A stretch of 42,846 bases of DNA, from contig JASGVX010000104.1 of the NCBI GenBank assembly GCA_030054735.1, positions 1-42,846 on the forward strand, read 5' to 3'. Position 1 is the first letter of the stretch. Every line of letters begins with the position of its first letter. Under the pieces are notes generated by a model that saw only the letters and a list, made by a program, of their open reading frames with translations, had not been told where the DNA came from and did no database searches. Shown piece after piece: positions 17,085-25,299 of the stretch. The DNA comes from Methanobacteriota archaeon. GTDB taxonomy: Archaea; Halobacteriota; Methanosarcinia; Methanosarcinales; Methanosarcinaceae. A program made the translations under genes and the position numbers.

Positions 17085-17858
17085 TTAAAAACCTTGATCT
17101 AATACGACTCTAGCTTCGATTTTACCCCTATCAGAGGTATCCAAGACGAGATAGTTTAAATAAGAACCCCTATACTTTTTTGGCCATTCCGTTGGGTCAT
17201 TATACCCTTCGAGGGTAACTTTAAAATGAATAGCTCCATTTTCTACATTATTACTAATGTATACATAGCTCTCATACATTGGGTTTGTATCATATTTTAC
17301 CTGATCTCCATATGCGATCAAAGAAGTATTTGAAATGTTTAGCGCAGGATATAGTATAGGACCATTTTTGGAAATTGGATCGAAAATATCAATATAGTCT
17401 GCAACTACATTTTCCTGTAAAGAAATGTCGTTAAGTACGGAATCATTTGTCTTAAACCCTAACATGCGACTTTCTTCTGTTTCTGCGATAAATGTGGTCC
17501 AATTTCCGCGAATAGATTTGTTATCAAGAGTTTCTGTGGTGTTTTCAAAATAAGGACCTTTTCGATGACTTTTCGGGGTATGAAGAATATACTCTTGCAA
17601 TAAACTTTTTAAAAAAGACGGTTCTTTCTGGGAAGGAGTAATAACAAATTCCCCGCCCTTCGTCGCAGGGATTGGGACCAGTATTTCAGTAGTCCCTGTA
17701 ACCTCTCTTCCGGAGAGACCATTTATTTCAACCTCATAGTAATAATGATATCTTCTATAATCACTCCTCCACTCCCTCATATTCATTTCAATCAAATACA
17801 ATCCTGCTAATAGAATAAAGATCAAAGAAATTGTGAGGAATATATACTTCTTTTTCAT
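17085..17858 (-). CDS. Hypothetical membrane-anchored exported protein
   Basis: A 257-residue protein with one N-terminal helix (YIFLTISLIFILLAGLYLI) and a large outside domain with many potential N-glycosylation sites (NTTET, NKS, NWT, NDS, NIS, NTS). The domain is rich in beta-type segments such as YYYEVEINGLSGREVTGTTE and GAIHFKVTLEGYND. No family is recognised. GGAG lies about seven bases before ATG 17858. A hairpin with a U-run (17874-17900) separates it from the gene upstream, so it probably has its own promoter or depends on read-through. Confidence 0.6.
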   Translation of the reverse strand: MKKKYIFLTISLIFILLAGLYLIEMNMREWRSDYRRYHYYYEVEINGLSGREVTGTTEILVPIPATKGGEFVITPSQKEPSFLKSLLQEYILHTPKSHRKGPYFENTTETLDNKSIRGNWTTFIAETEESRMLGFKTNDSVLNDISLQENVVADYIDIFDPISKNGPILYPALNISNTSLIAYGDQVKYDTNPMYESYVYISNNVENGAIHFKVTLEGYNDPTEWPKKYRGSYLNYLVLDTSDRGKIEARVVLDQGF

Positions 17859-17873
17859 TTCAATTCTCCATAG

Positions 17874-17900
17874 AAAAAAAAGAGAAGTTTTTAACTTCTC
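17874..17900 (-). terminator. Hairpin plus U-run terminator
   Basis: On the minus strand GAGAAGTT-AAA-AACTTCTC is followed directly by eight T residues, the form of an intrinsic terminator. The TAA stop that would end the frame-restored version of the upstream secreted-protein gene lies inside the hairpin (17892-17894). Confidence 0.75.
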
Positions 17901-17966
17901 ATGTATTTTACAAGTCCTAAATTGTACTTTGCCGTTCTAAGTTCTTCAGCGGAAACATAGCAATTG

Positions 17967-18215
17967 TCAATGTAATCGAACAAAATTTTTTGTTGTTTGT
18001 CCGTCTGCTTCAAGCAAGTACCAGTAAGGCATTTTAGAGCTCGTATTAATTATTGTAATTGGTTCTAGCTCTGGAACTGGATATGTTGTGTATTCAACCG
18101 CCTTGTCAGAAGCATCTTCAGTTAGTGTTTCAGCACTTGCTGTTGGCACAAAAGCTATTCCCACCAGAAACATTGCCAAAAACAATGTCCCTATTCCTAA
18201 TTTCTTTGCTATCAT
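17967..18215 (-). CDS. Secreted protein, probably truncated by a frameshift
   Basis: An 82-residue exported protein with signal peptide MIAKKLGIGTLFLAMFLVGI continuing to AFVPTASA, starting at ATG 18215 behind cassette copy D. After ...LLEADGQTTK the frame reads NFVRLH and stops. Dropping one A from the A6 run at about 17985-17990 instead gives ILFDYIDNCYVSAEELRTAK followed by YNLGLVKYMRS, ending at TAA 17892 inside the terminator hairpin. That restored ending fits far better, so the gene is probably frameshifted by one base, or a sequencing error lies here. No family is recognised. Confidence 0.6.
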   Translation of the reverse strand: MIAKKLGIGTLFLAMFLVGIAFVPTASAETLTEDASDKAVEYTTYPVPELEPITIINTSSKMPYWYLLEADGQTTKNFVRLH

Positions 18216-18400
18216 GTAGATATCTCCTGTTCATTTTCCAGGAGGCTGAATCAGGCAAGCCTTAAATATTCACAAAGCTAACACTAACTCATGCCTACGG
18301 CAACGTGGAGTTCAAATAGACTTTCCAGAGCAAATTTGAACTCCACCAAACATCTTTTTAATGTTAATTTCTTTCATGAATTACTTTTATAATTAATTTG
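18216..18400 (-). promoter_or_regulatory. Shared upstream cassette, copy D
   Basis: CTCCTG (18244-18239), 9-nt spacer of different sequence, CAGGAG (18229-18224), start codon at 18215. Upstream is the inverted repeat TGGAGTTCAAAT / ATTTGAACTCCA, perfect in this copy, and then truncated MITE family 2. Confidence 0.65.
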
Positions 18401-18451
18401 TGGCCAAATCATCTAACTGAGACTATAAATGAACCTAAATCCGAGTTTTTT
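18401..18451. repeat. MITE-like element family 2, truncated copy 4
   Basis: This copy starts with TGGCCAAATCATCTAACTGA and matches the family as far as CCTAAATCCGAGTTTTTT. The other half, including its inverted repeat, is missing. Confidence 0.7.
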
Positions 18452-18464
18452 CCAAATATATTTT

Positions 18465-18612
18465 AGCATGAAAGTGCTTCCAGTGTCTTGTCAGCATCAA
18501 TATATCGTATGAATTCAATTGTAACTATTCAGAATCATTAAATCTTTGAAGGTTGACGTAACACTAGCTACTTTCATTTTTTGTGCCTGTTATTTGAAGA
18601 ATTTCATATGCG
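18465..18612 (-). repeat. Dispersed repeat R1, copy 4, interrupted
   Basis: The repeat is split: AGCATGAAAGTGCTTC (to 18480) and ACTTTCATTTTTTGTGCC onward (from about 18570) are separated by a MITE family 1 element. Elsewhere these parts are directly joined, so the MITE inserted into an existing R1 copy. Confidence 0.65.
18481..18567. repeat. MITE-like element family 1, copy 2 (nested)
   Basis: A diverged copy (CAGTGTC start, ACACTAG end, with AACTATTCAGAATCATTAAAT inside the element near its right half) inserted within R1. Compare 7662-7749. Confidence 0.6.
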
Positions 18613-18660
18613 TTTCATATTTTTTTCTAAATAGGAAAAAAGAAATTGCATCTTCTGCCT

Positions 18661-19983
18661 TTACATTTCTTTTTTCTTTTCCCCGAAAGCTCCTTTTACG
18701 ATTTTAACTGCACAGAGTTCTCCGCACATAGAACAGGCATCGCTTTCTGTCTTGCGGGCGTCCCGGATTTTTCGGGCGCGTTCGCCGTCGATTGCAAGCT
18801 CAAACTGCTTTTCCCAATCAAGGTCCCTGCGGGCATAGGCCATGGCTATGTCCCGTTTCCAGGCGCGTTCTCTTTGCCCTTCTTTTATGAGATCGATGGC
18901 GTGAGCTGCAAGTTTTGTTACAAGAAGGCCCTCTTTAATGTCTTCAATAGACGGTATGGCAAGGTGTTCGGAGGGGGTTACCATGCAGAGGAAGTCAGTG
19001 CCGTGCATCCCTGCCACTGCAGCTCCTATTGCACACGTAATGTGGTCAAAACCTGGAGCAATATCGGTAACAAGCGGGCCCAGTAGGTAGAGAGGAGCTC
19101 CGTTGCAGAGTTCTTTCATGCCCCGGACGCTGAGTTCGATTTCATTCAATGGGACGTGCCCCGGCCCTTCAACAAAAGTCTGGACATTGGCAGCCCTTGA
19201 GCGTTTTACAAGTTCCCCGAGGGTGATGAACTCCATGAACTTCGGGCGGTCGGAAGCGTCAGCAATACACCCGGGACGCATTCCGTCTCCAAGGCTAAGG
19301 GTCATGTCGTATTCTTTTGCGATTTCAAGGAGGTAGTCAAATTCGGCATAGAAGGGGTTGTCTTCCCCGTTATGCAGCATCCAGGCAAGGGTAAAAGAGC
19401 CCCCACGGCTGACCACATTCATTATCCTGTCACTCTGGCGCAGGCGCTCAAGGGAGTTTAAGTTAACCCCGGCATGTATTGTTACAAAGTCCACACCCTG
19501 TTCGGCATGTTTCCTGACGGCATTGAACATGTCATCGGAAGTCATTTCCACCACAATTTTCTGAGAAGCTGCAGCCTGGTAGATAGGGACAGTTCCCACC
19601 GGGATGTTTACGGCTTTAAGAATACGGGTGCGGATCTCGTTCAGGTCTCCACCTGTTGAGAGGTCCATTACTGCATGAGCCCCGAAGGTTTCTGCAGCTT
19701 TTGCTTTCTCGACTTCGGCATTAATGTCAATGCAGTCCCTTGATGTGCCTACATTGGCGTTTATTTTTGTACTCATGTATTTGCCAATCCCGACAGGGAG
19801 GGTGTCCCTCCTGAGATTCCTGGGAATGGCAATGAGCCCTTTTGCAATGCAGGAACAAAGAATATCAGCATCTATTGCTTCAGCTTTTGCCACGGCTTCC
19901 ATTACAGAGGTAATGATTCCCCGCTTTGCATCTTCCATCAGCGTCATTTTTTGCTCCATATCTGAGGTGGATGAAATAAGCAT
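18661..19983 (-). CDS. thiC: Phosphomethylpyrimidine synthase
   Basis: ThiC makes the HMP-P pyrimidine of thiamine from aminoimidazole ribotide by radical SAM chemistry. Family landmarks run in order: [100 protein letters not shown]. The C-terminal cluster site reads CSMCGELC (Cys 417, 420, 424), CX2CX3C, one residue shorter than the CX2CX4C of bacterial ThiC. AGGACTGA precedes ATG 19983; Met 19959 is an alternative. No clear TPP riboswitch is seen upstream. Minus-strand monocistronic gene, divergent from topA. Confidence 0.95.
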   Translation of the reverse strand: MLISSTSDMEQKMTLMEDAKRGIITSVMEAVAKAEAIDADILCSCIAKGLIAIPRNLRRDTLPVGIGKYMSTKINANVGTSRDCIDINAEVEKAKAAETFGAHAVMDLSTGGDLNEIRTRILKAVNIPVGTVPIYQAAASQKIVVEMTSDDMFNAVRKHAEQGVDFVTIHAGVNLNSLERLRQSDRIMNVVSRGGSFTLAWMLHNGEDNPFYAEFDYLLEIAKEYDMTLSLGDGMRPGCIADASDRPKFMEFITLGELVKRSRAANVQTFVEGPGHVPLNEIELSVRGMKELCNGAPLYLLGPLVTDIAPGFDHITCAIGAAVAGMHGTDFLCMVTPSEHLAIPSIEDIKEGLLVTKLAAHAIDLIKEGQRERAWKRDIAMAYARRDLDWEKQFELAIDGERARKIRDARKTESDACSMCGELCAVKIVKGAFGEKKKEM

Positions 19984-19989
19984 TCAGTC

Positions 19990-20051
19990 CTGAACTATTC
20001 TAGCCCTAAATATTCAAGCCCTGAAGTATTCTAGCCCTAAATATTCAAGCC
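19990..20051. repeat. Tandem repeat, 31 bp x 2
   Basis: Two adjacent copies (19990-20020 and 20021-20051) differ at one base: CTGAACTATTCTAGCCCTAA and CTGAAGTATTCTAGCCCTAA, each followed by ATATTCAAGCC. They lie directly before the thiC start codon, in its leader or promoter. Confidence 0.7.
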
Positions 20052-20529
20052 CAGGAATGTCCAGGCATGAATAAGGAAGTATTAATAAGGACACACCAGT
20101 AAAGAAAACAGAACTACCGGTAGATATACCAATAACTATGATAATGAATAATATAATCGGATTAACTTTCTAATTGAACAATCTTTTAGTTAGAACTACT
20201 GATAATGATTAATCTGGGAATTCATTTTGTCGCTTTGAACAGAGAGTAAACTGATATATAGCTTTTTACTTTCGGAAAAGTCTCCTCATATTGTATAAAT
20301 AGACAAAAATATAAATAAGGTGAGCCTATTAAGCAGGTTGTAGATGTGCAGGAAATCCATACCTGTTGTTTATAAAGCGAAGGGTTTTTACAGAGGGCAG
20401 GGGCTTTATAGACTGCGGATAGATAACTAAAGTTAATCAGTTAGAGTTATTGGTCATTTAGAGTCAAAAATCAAACCGGAAAACGGTTTATTACCTATCA
20501 TTACATATTTCTTTAATATTCCGCCTTAA

Positions 20530-20580
20530 TGTTTCATACAATATACTGTTTCATAAAATATACTGTTTCATACAATGTTT
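20530..20580. repeat. Tandem repeat, 17 bp x 3
   Basis: Three copies of TGTTTCATACAATATAC-type units (20530-20546, 20547-20563, 20564-20580), the last diverging at its end. They lie about 75 bp upstream of topA. Confidence 0.65.
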
Positions 20581-20653
20581 CTTAAGATTATCCTGCATTC
20601 TTCATGACCTTCCCTTACAATATTCTATATAACAAGAGGCTAAGGTACTTCAT

Positions 20654-23143
20654 ATGACAGTTGTCGCATTTGCAGAAAAAAACAAAGCAGCAGCCCAGAT
20701 CGCCAGCATCCTTGGCGATGGGGAAGTGGACAAAATTTCGGTGGAAGGGCTGCCTGCTTATGAGTTTAAATGGAAAGGAGAAGAGTGGCTTATAATGGGG
20801 CTGTCCGGGCATATTATGAGCTACGATTTTCCGGAAAGATATAACAAATGGAGTGAAGTTGACCCGGGCACGCTGCTTGAGGTTGACCCTGAAAAATTCG
20901 TTACCAGAAAAGAGTACGAAGCTGCAATAAAAAACCTGGCAAAAAGGGCAGACAAAATTATCCTTGCATGCGACTATGACAGGGAAGGGGAAAACATAGG
21001 GTTTGAAGCAAAAACCCTTGCCGAAGAGGTTACAAACGTGCCTGTAGCAAGGGCGCGTTTTTCAGCTCTTTCCCCAAAAGAGGTCAAAAAAGCTTTTGAA
21101 AGCCCTGTAGACCCTGACTACAACCTTGCTATGGCTGCGGAAGCCAGGCAGATCCTTGACCTGAAAATGGGGGCTGCTTTTACACGCTTTGTTACGCTCT
21201 CGGTCAGGGAAAAGGCAAGGACAAAAGATGTTCTTTCAATAGGGCCCTGCCAGACTCCTACCTGCGGGTTTGTGTACGAAAGGGAAAAAGCAATCCAGTC
21301 TTTTGAGGCAAAGGACTTCTGGAAGATTACTGCAGTCTTTGCTGCTAAGGGCGGAGAATTCGAAGGTAGTCACAGGGCAGGAAACATCCACGACAAAGAA
21401 AAAGCAGCTGAGATCTTCAAGCGCTTAAAAGGGGCAAAAGAAGGGCTTGTTGTAAAAAAGACGGTAAAAGAAGCAAAAACCAGCCCTCCGAACCCTTTGA
21501 ATACTACAGAGTTCCTGAAAAGGGCTTCAAAATTCCTGGGGATCAGCCCCGAACTTGCACTTGAGACAGCAGAACAGCTATACCTTGCAGGGTTTACCAG
21601 CTACCCGAGGACAGATACAAACAAATACGCAGACGATTTCGATTTCAAGTCCCTGGTTTTTGATTTTGCAAGGCAGAATGAGTATAAGCCCTTTGCAGAG
21701 TCAATCCTTTCTGCACCGATAGTTCCTAAGAATGGAGATAAAGACGCACACGACCACCCACCAATACACCCCATCCGAGCTGCTTCAAGAGGAGAGGTCA
21801 GTTCTGCAATAAATATACCGCAGGCGGCAGAAGTCTATGACCTTATCGCAAGGCATTTCCTGGCAAACCTGATGCCTGCTGCGGTTTTTGAAAAGACACA
21901 CCTTCACCTTCAGGTCAATGAAGAACCTTTTGATTCCTCAGGTACCGTGCTTAAAGATGCAGGTTGGCTTGAAGTATATCCGTTTGAAAATAAAAAAGAT
22001 AAGCTTCTCCCGTTTGTAGAGGAAAAAGAGAAAGTGGACGTAAAAAAGCTGAGCAACACAAAGTCAAAAACCAGCCCTCCGAAGAAGCTGACAGAAGCTG
22101 AACTCCTGACCCTTATGGACAAGCATGGGATAGGGACAAAAGCAACAGCTCCAACCCATATAGAAACAAACAAAAAGAGGGGTTACTTCGAGAACAAAGG
22201 AAAGACGATTTCGATACTTGATACAGGTTTTACCCTGATGGATGGGCTTTCCCTGTCTGTCCCGATACTTGTAAAGCCTGATATCCGTTCAAAGATTGAA
22301 GCACTTATTCAGGAAGTAGAAGACGGAAAAAAAGAGTTTGAAGCTGTTCTTGACGAAGGCACAGCCCTGATTAAAGAAATGTATGCCCAGCTTGAAGCAA
22401 ACAAAAAAGAGCTAATTTCAAACATCGCAGGAACTATCAAGGACGAAGCCGCCCTTGAAGACAAGAAAAACTACATAGGGACCTGCAAGGTTTGCGGGCA
22501 CGTGCTCAGGATCATACAGACGGATTCAGGGCGTTTTGTGGGTTGCACAGGCTACCCGGACTGCAGAAATTCCTTCCCTCTTCCGAAAACAGGAGCCCTG
22601 ACCGTTCTCAGGAGCAAAGAGTGCAAAAAGGAAGGAGCAGCCGTCCTGAAGGTAGGAAACAAATACAACTGGTCTGTTGGTGTAGGCCCCTGCTTTAAGT
22701 GTGAGCTTGAAAAGGAATGCTACCCTCCTGAAACCGTAGGGCTCTGCCCTGAATGTGACGGGAGCATGTTCCTTATATCTTTTAAAGATAAGCGCTTTCT
22801 GGGCTGCACAAAGCGCTGCGGGTATACTCATTCGGTCCCCAAGACCGGAAAATTGACTCTTCTAGATAAAACCTGTAAGGACTGCGGCTGGAAGATGTTC
22901 AGGCTAAAAGAAGATGGTGTCGGAAACGAAAGTCTGGAAGGGGATTTCTGCTTAAACCGGCGCTGCATGGAAGGAATAAAATACTGGAAAAAGGCGGGTG
23001 GAGTAAGGGCGCAGAGAAAGATTTCTGCAGAGCCTGCATCAGGGCAGGGAGCAAAAAGCGCGTCAAGAATTGTGGAAAGACCGGCAGCAGGCAGAGTTTC
23101 AAGAGCGTCATCTTCCGCAGGCAGCAGAATAGAGAATAAGTGA
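20654..23143 (+). CDS. topA: DNA topoisomerase I (type IA)
   Basis: Type IA topoisomerase, 829 residues, relaxing negative supercoils through a 5'-phosphotyrosine. TOPRIM is at the N-terminus (FAEKNKAAAQIAS; acidic CDYDREGENIGFE at 106-118). Then come SIGPCQTPTCGFVYERE and the active-site Tyr 317 in GFTSYPRTDTNKY, then GIGTKATAPTHIE. The C-terminus has three or four cysteine-rich zinc modules (CKVCGHVLRI...CTGYPDC; CPECDGSMFL...CTKRCGY; CKDCGWKMF...CLNRRC), then a basic Ser/Ala/Arg tail from about residue 785. AAGGT precedes the ATG. The zinc ribbons and tail bind single-stranded DNA in relatives. Confidence 0.96.
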   Translation: MTVVAFAEKNKAAAQIASILGDGEVDKISVEGLPAYEFKWKGEEWLIMGLSGHIMSYDFPERYNKWSEVDPGTLLEVDPEKFVTRKEYEAAIKNLAKRADKIILACDYDREGENIGFEAKTLAEEVTNVPVARARFSALSPKEVKKAFESPVDPDYNLAMAAEARQILDLKMGAAFTRFVTLSVREKARTKDVLSIGPCQTPTCGFVYEREKAIQSFEAKDFWKITAVFAAKGGEFEGSHRAGNIHDKEKAAEIFKRLKGAKEGLVVKKTVKEAKTSPPNPLNTTEFLKRASKFLGISPELALETAEQLYLAGFTSYPRTDTNKYADDFDFKSLVFDFARQNEYKPFAESILSAPIVPKNGDKDAHDHPPIHPIRAASRGEVSSAINIPQAAEVYDLIARHFLANLMPAAVFEKTHLHLQVNEEPFDSSGTVLKDAGWLEVYPFENKKDKLLPFVEEKEKVDVKKLSNTKSKTSPPKKLTEAELLTLMDKHGIGTKATAPTHIETNKKRGYFENKGKTISILDTGFTLMDGLSLSVPILVKPDIRSKIEALIQEVEDGKKEFEAVLDEGTALIKEMYAQLEANKKELISNIAGTIKDEAALEDKKNYIGTCKVCGHVLRIIQTDSGRFVGCTGYPDCRNSFPLPKTGALTVLRSKECKKEGAAVLKVGNKYNWSVGVGPCFKCELEKECYPPETVGLCPECDGSMFLISFKDKRFLGCTKRCGYTHSVPKTGKLTLLDKTCKDCGWKMFRLKEDGVGNESLEGDFCLNRRCMEGIKYWKKAGGVRAQRKISAEPASGQGAKSASRIVERPAAGRVSRASSSAGSRIENK

Positions 23144-23317
23144 AGGATTGTTAAAAGGGATAAAATTGTGGAGAGTAGAAGTGAATTTCGCTCTGGAGGA
23201 CTGAATTAGATAGATATATCTGGGCCTCTGATCCGTGCGGCTTTAGCAGCTATATTGAACCACTCATTACTGTATCTCAAATATTGTCTTCTGCTTTTTT
23301 CTCAGTTTTTTCCTTTA

Positions 23318-23357
23318 ATTTAGCATGAAAGTACTTGGAAGCACTTTCATGCTAAAT
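23318..23357. repeat. 40-bp palindrome related to repeat R1
   Basis: Arms ATTTAGCATGAAAGTACTT and AAGCACTTTCATGCTAAAT (19 bp, one mismatch) flank GG. The arm sequence is the hairpin part of R1, here without the rest of the repeat. It lies 175 bp past topA and could mark its transcript end. Confidence 0.7.
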
Positions 23358-23445
23358 ACTTGACAAAAAGGTTCTGTCCGAAAAAGTTCCAGATAGAAAA
23401 AAGGTTATGACCAAAAAAAGTTCCTGATCAAAAAAAAGTTTTTTG

Positions 23446-23461
23446 GCGGGAAAAATCCCGC
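23446..23461. terminator. Hairpin between convergent topA and ilvE
   Basis: GCGGGA-AAAA-TCCCGC, GC-rich in AT-rich surroundings, preceded by TTTTTT on one side and followed by GATTTGATTTT on the other. It could end transcripts from both sides. Confidence 0.5.
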
Positions 23462-23522
23462 GATTTGATTTTACCTTCGAGTTGCTCTCTTCTTTTTAGC
23501 AAACTTTTTAATTTTTCATTTT

Positions 23523-24401
23523 TTATTTATAAATAGGGGTTCCCGTACTCCGGGTTATTTTGTCAAAGGCTTCGACCATCTTCATTGTCAGGGAACCGGG
23601 TTTGCCTGTACCTATGACTCTTCCGTCAAGCCTGGTAATAGGAGCGGCTTCGGCTGCAGTTCCGGTTACGAAGATCTCGTCCGCTGTGTAAAGATCAAAA
23701 AGGCCGAGGTTTGCTTCAATAACCTGGTATCCCATCTCATCAAGAAGCTCGATGGCTGTTGCCCTTGTGATGCCCTTTAAGTTGCTTATTGTGTGGGGCG
23801 TTAGGACCCTGTTGTTTTTGACGATAAAGATATTGTCTCCCGAACCTTCGCACACAAAGCCGTTCTGGTCAAGGAAGATAGCTTCATCTCCACCTTTCTC
23901 ATTGGCTTCAATCTTTGCCAGGATATTGTTCAGATAGTTCAGGGACTTGATGTTTGGGGACAGGGCATCAGGTGCGTTTCTGCGGACACAGACGCTAACT
24001 CCTGTGAGCCCGATCTCGTAAAGATTGCCGTACATGGCTCCCCAGCCCTGGGCGATAACAACGATGGTTGGCTTTCCACAGTTGCGGGGATCAAGCCCCA
24101 GATCGCCGATTCCTCTTGCGACGATTGGGCGGATGTAAGCATCTTTGAGGTTATTTTTCCTGAGAGTCTCAAGGATTATCTCGGACATTTCTTCTCTTGT
24201 GATGGGGATGTCCAGTGCGATTGCTTTTGCGGAATCATAAAGCCTGTCAACATGTTCCTTTAATTTGAAAACACGCCCGTTATATGCCCTTATGCCTTCG
24301 AAAACACCGTCCCCATATAGGAAACCGTGATCATAAACCGAAACTTTGGCTTCAGACTTCGGGACAAAATTCCCGTTTAAATAAATCAGTAACTCACTCA
24401 T
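23523..24401 (-). CDS. ilvE: Branched-chain amino acid aminotransferase
   Basis: Class IV PLP aminotransferase making Ile, Val and Leu from their keto acids. Family features: [41 protein letters not shown], the PLP lysine K152 in [37 protein letters not shown], and [12 protein letters not shown]. The length of 292 residues is normal. The frame opens at TTG 24407, but ATG 24401 with GGATGA seven bases upstream is the better start. It stands alone, convergent with topA. Confidence 0.95.
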   Translation of the reverse strand: MSELLIYLNGNFVPKSEAKVSVYDHGFLYGDGVFEGIRAYNGRVFKLKEHVDRLYDSAKAIALDIPITREEMSEIILETLRKNNLKDAYIRPIVARGIGDLGLDPRNCGKPTIVVIAQGWGAMYGNLYEIGLTGVSVCVRRNAPDALSPNIKSLNYLNNILAKIEANEKGGDEAIFLDQNGFVCEGSGDNIFIVKNNRVLTPHTISNLKGITRATAIELLDEMGYQVIEANLGLFDLYTADEIFVTGTAAEAAPITRLDGRVIGTGKPGSLTMKMVEAFDKITRSTGTPIYK

Positions 24402-24749
24402 TTGCAAATCATCCTTTTTGGTTTTTATTAGCTATAGGGTAGTTAACTGGAGCTTTCGATCCTATCCAGCTCTTAACCTACAAGCGGATACCCCATTTAA
24501 CTTTTTAACTCTTTAGCAGTATGTAGGCTCTGTGCAAAGGTCTTATATGAACTTAGAACTTCGAGAGAGTTACCATACTGGAAGTCTTTATAAGCACTCT
24601 AATTAAAGTGGGTAGATCCTGAATATATATTACAATTCCGCTTCAACATAAATATTTTAAGGTTTAATTCAGTTCCAATTAACACGTCTATACAAAAAGC
24701 TTTTATCTTAGAATGCGCAATTCGTATCCCGCAGTAAAATAAGCAAATA
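24402..24749. other. Intergenic, ilvE promoter side
   Basis: About 350 bp between the ilvE start and the tRNA-Arg gene. I see AT-rich promoter-like stretches (TATATTACAATT near 24625) but no gene or strong hairpin. Confidence 0.45.
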
Positions 24750-24824
24750 GGGCTCGTGGCTTAGCCAGGATATAGCGCTGGGCTTCTAACCCAGACGTCG
24801 GGGGTTCAAATCCCTTCGAGCCCG
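24750..24824 (+). tRNA. tRNA-Arg (anticodon TCT)
   Basis: The acceptor GGGCTCG pairs with CGAGCCC. The anticodon stem-loop CTGGG-CTTCTAA-CCCAG gives TCT, reading AGA. The T arm is GGGGTTCAAATCCC and the discriminator is G. CCA is not encoded. Confidence 0.94.
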
Positions 24825-25299
24825 CTTAATTTCCTTTTGATTTGTCTTTGAAAACAAACCTCAGTTACCTTCCTGATGTTTCTCTACCTTTTACTGAGGT
24901 CACCATTTGCTTTCATTTAACTTGCACTTTTTCGTAATGTTTTCCTGCACATCTACAGCTTTTTATGGAATCCTGTATTAAATGCCTTTTAAAATCGCAA
25001 AAAACAGGTTTGAAACTTGAAATAAATAAGATTTAAACAAAAAGTAGATACCAAGGCTAAAAATATGTAAATTCCCTGAAAATCCAGCATTCCCTGATAA
25101 CTCAGCACAATTCTATCTCGATAAAGCAAGAATAGTAGTTCACCTCTTTTCTTTATTATTCAGATTTTTTTCCCTGAAATTCAGGATTTTCCTGCATATT
25201 GATTATTCTATTTATAAGAACATATATTATTCTAGTATTATTCTACTCCTCTTATTATTCTACTCCTCTATTTTTTTCCCCTGTTTATCTCCTTTCTTT
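24825..25299. other. Intergenic, no gene seen
   Basis: About 475 bp of AT-rich sequence with runs such as TTATTCTACTCCTC repeated twice near 25245-25270. Nothing else can be assigned. Confidence 0.5.

Larger units (their letters stand above)
19984..20653. other. Divergent intergenic region thiC/topA
   Basis: About 670 bp with no gene. It contains two tandem-repeat blocks (19990-20051 and 20530-20580) and the topA promoter: CTATATAAC near 20623 would start transcription close to the topA ATG. Confidence 0.6.

Noticed and set aside
19984-20653. Possible TPP riboswitch before thiC
   Set aside because: I looked for the conserved CTGAGA and ACCTGA-type core in gene direction and did not find the fold; only tandem repeats are present.
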